This document shows, one piece after another, positions 39,456 through 39,789 of a stretch of 39,789 nucleotides of DNA. A model generated the notes under the pieces. The model was not told the origin of the DNA. It searched no databases and saw nothing but the letters and a program-made list of their open reading frames with translations. How positions within the stretch are numbered: the first letter of the stretch is position 1; each line of letters begins with the position of its first letter. Source of the stretch: Aliivibrio sp. S3MY1 (GTDB lineage: Bacteria > Pseudomonadota > Gammaproteobacteria > Enterobacterales > Vibrionaceae); contig NZ_JARACO010000027.1 of NCBI RefSeq assembly GCF_028765575.1, positions 1 through 39,789 on the forward strand, written 5' to 3'. Made by a program: the position numbers and the translations under genes.

Positions 39456-39789
39456 TTAACCGCCTTTTACTACATCTAACATATTCCACATAGGTAAGAA
39501 AATACCTAGTGCTAATATCAGAACCATACCCGATACAATCACCAATAACAGCGGTTCTATTCTTGCAGTTAAGGTTTTTAAATCATAATCGACTTCACGA
39601 TCATAAAAGTCAGATACTTCCAATAGCAAGTCATCGATTTGCCCCGTCTCTTCACCCACGGCAATCATCTGTTGAACAAGCGGTGTGAAAATTCCACTTT
39701 GTGCTGCGGTTGCTGACATACTGGTGCCCGATTCAATTCCACTTTTCATTTCAAGCAATCTGTTTTCTAAGTACTTATTACCTAATGAC
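39456..39789 (-). CDS. mshG: MSHA platform protein MshG, C-terminal part
   Basis: The last 110 codons of a GspF/PilC-type inner-membrane assembly platform protein. Visible are GIFTPLVQQMIAVGEETGQID and EVSDFYDREVDYDLKTLTARIEPLL, followed by the final membrane segment (LLLVIVSGMVLILALGIFLPMW), all diagnostic of the second GspF domain. The gene continues beyond the window edge, so no start is given. Confidence 0.93.
   Translation of the reverse strand, partial: SLGNKYLENRLLEMKSGIESGTSMSATAAQSGIFTPLVQQMIAVGEETGQIDDLLLEVSDFYDREVDYDLKTLTARIEPLLLVIVSGMVLILALGIFLPMWNMLDVVKGG

Overview
The window looks like a chromosomal core segment of a marine Vibrionaceae gammaproteobacterium, most likely Aliivibrio (Vibrio fischeri group). 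The grounds are the AT-rich coding sequence, the protein sequences (close to E. coli orthologues throughout), and a complete-looking MSHA type IV pilus structural operon next to mreB, an arrangement known from Vibrio. The species call is inference. Almost every gene belongs to a recognised family. I found no prophage, insertion sequence, CRISPR array, tRNA or rRNA, and no clear unknown system.

Layout: (1) 1-3450, plus strand: argF, then the pyrimidine operon pyrL-pyrB-pyrI with a leader-peptide attenuator, then ridA. (2) 3520-9548, minus strand: idi, plsC, murA, and the retrograde lipid-transport operon mlaF-E-D-C-B with ibaG. (3) 9730-17603, plus strand: yrbG-kdsD-kdsC-lptC-lptA-lptB-rpoN-hpf-ptsN-rapZ-npr, which combines KDO synthesis, LPS export, sigma-54 and the nitrogen PTS. 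(4) 17739-21196: mgtE (+), pmbA/tldE (-) and darP (+). (5) 21273-32068, minus strand: mreB-mreC-mreD-maf-rng-yhdP-nit-tldD. (6) 32191-39789, minus strand: the MSHA structural genes mshB-A-C-D-O-P-Q, preceded by mshF and the 3' end of mshG, which runs off the window.

A large share of the window serves the cell envelope. PlsC makes phospholipid, Mla moves misplaced phospholipid inward, YhdP is implicated in moving phospholipid outward, Kds/Lpt make and deliver LPS, MurA starts peptidoglycan synthesis and MreBCD directs cell-wall elongation. The two halves of the TldD/TldE protease lie on either side of darP.

The more interesting signals are regulatory. They are a pyrL attenuator with a PurR-like operator over its -35 element, a near-consensus mshB promoter with a 9-nt homopolymer in an over-long 19-nt spacer, a strong terminator right after mshA, an inverted repeat that could mask the yrbG ribosome binding site, and no convincing terminator between mshQ and mreB. 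All functional statements are from sequence reading only; nothing was searched or computed.
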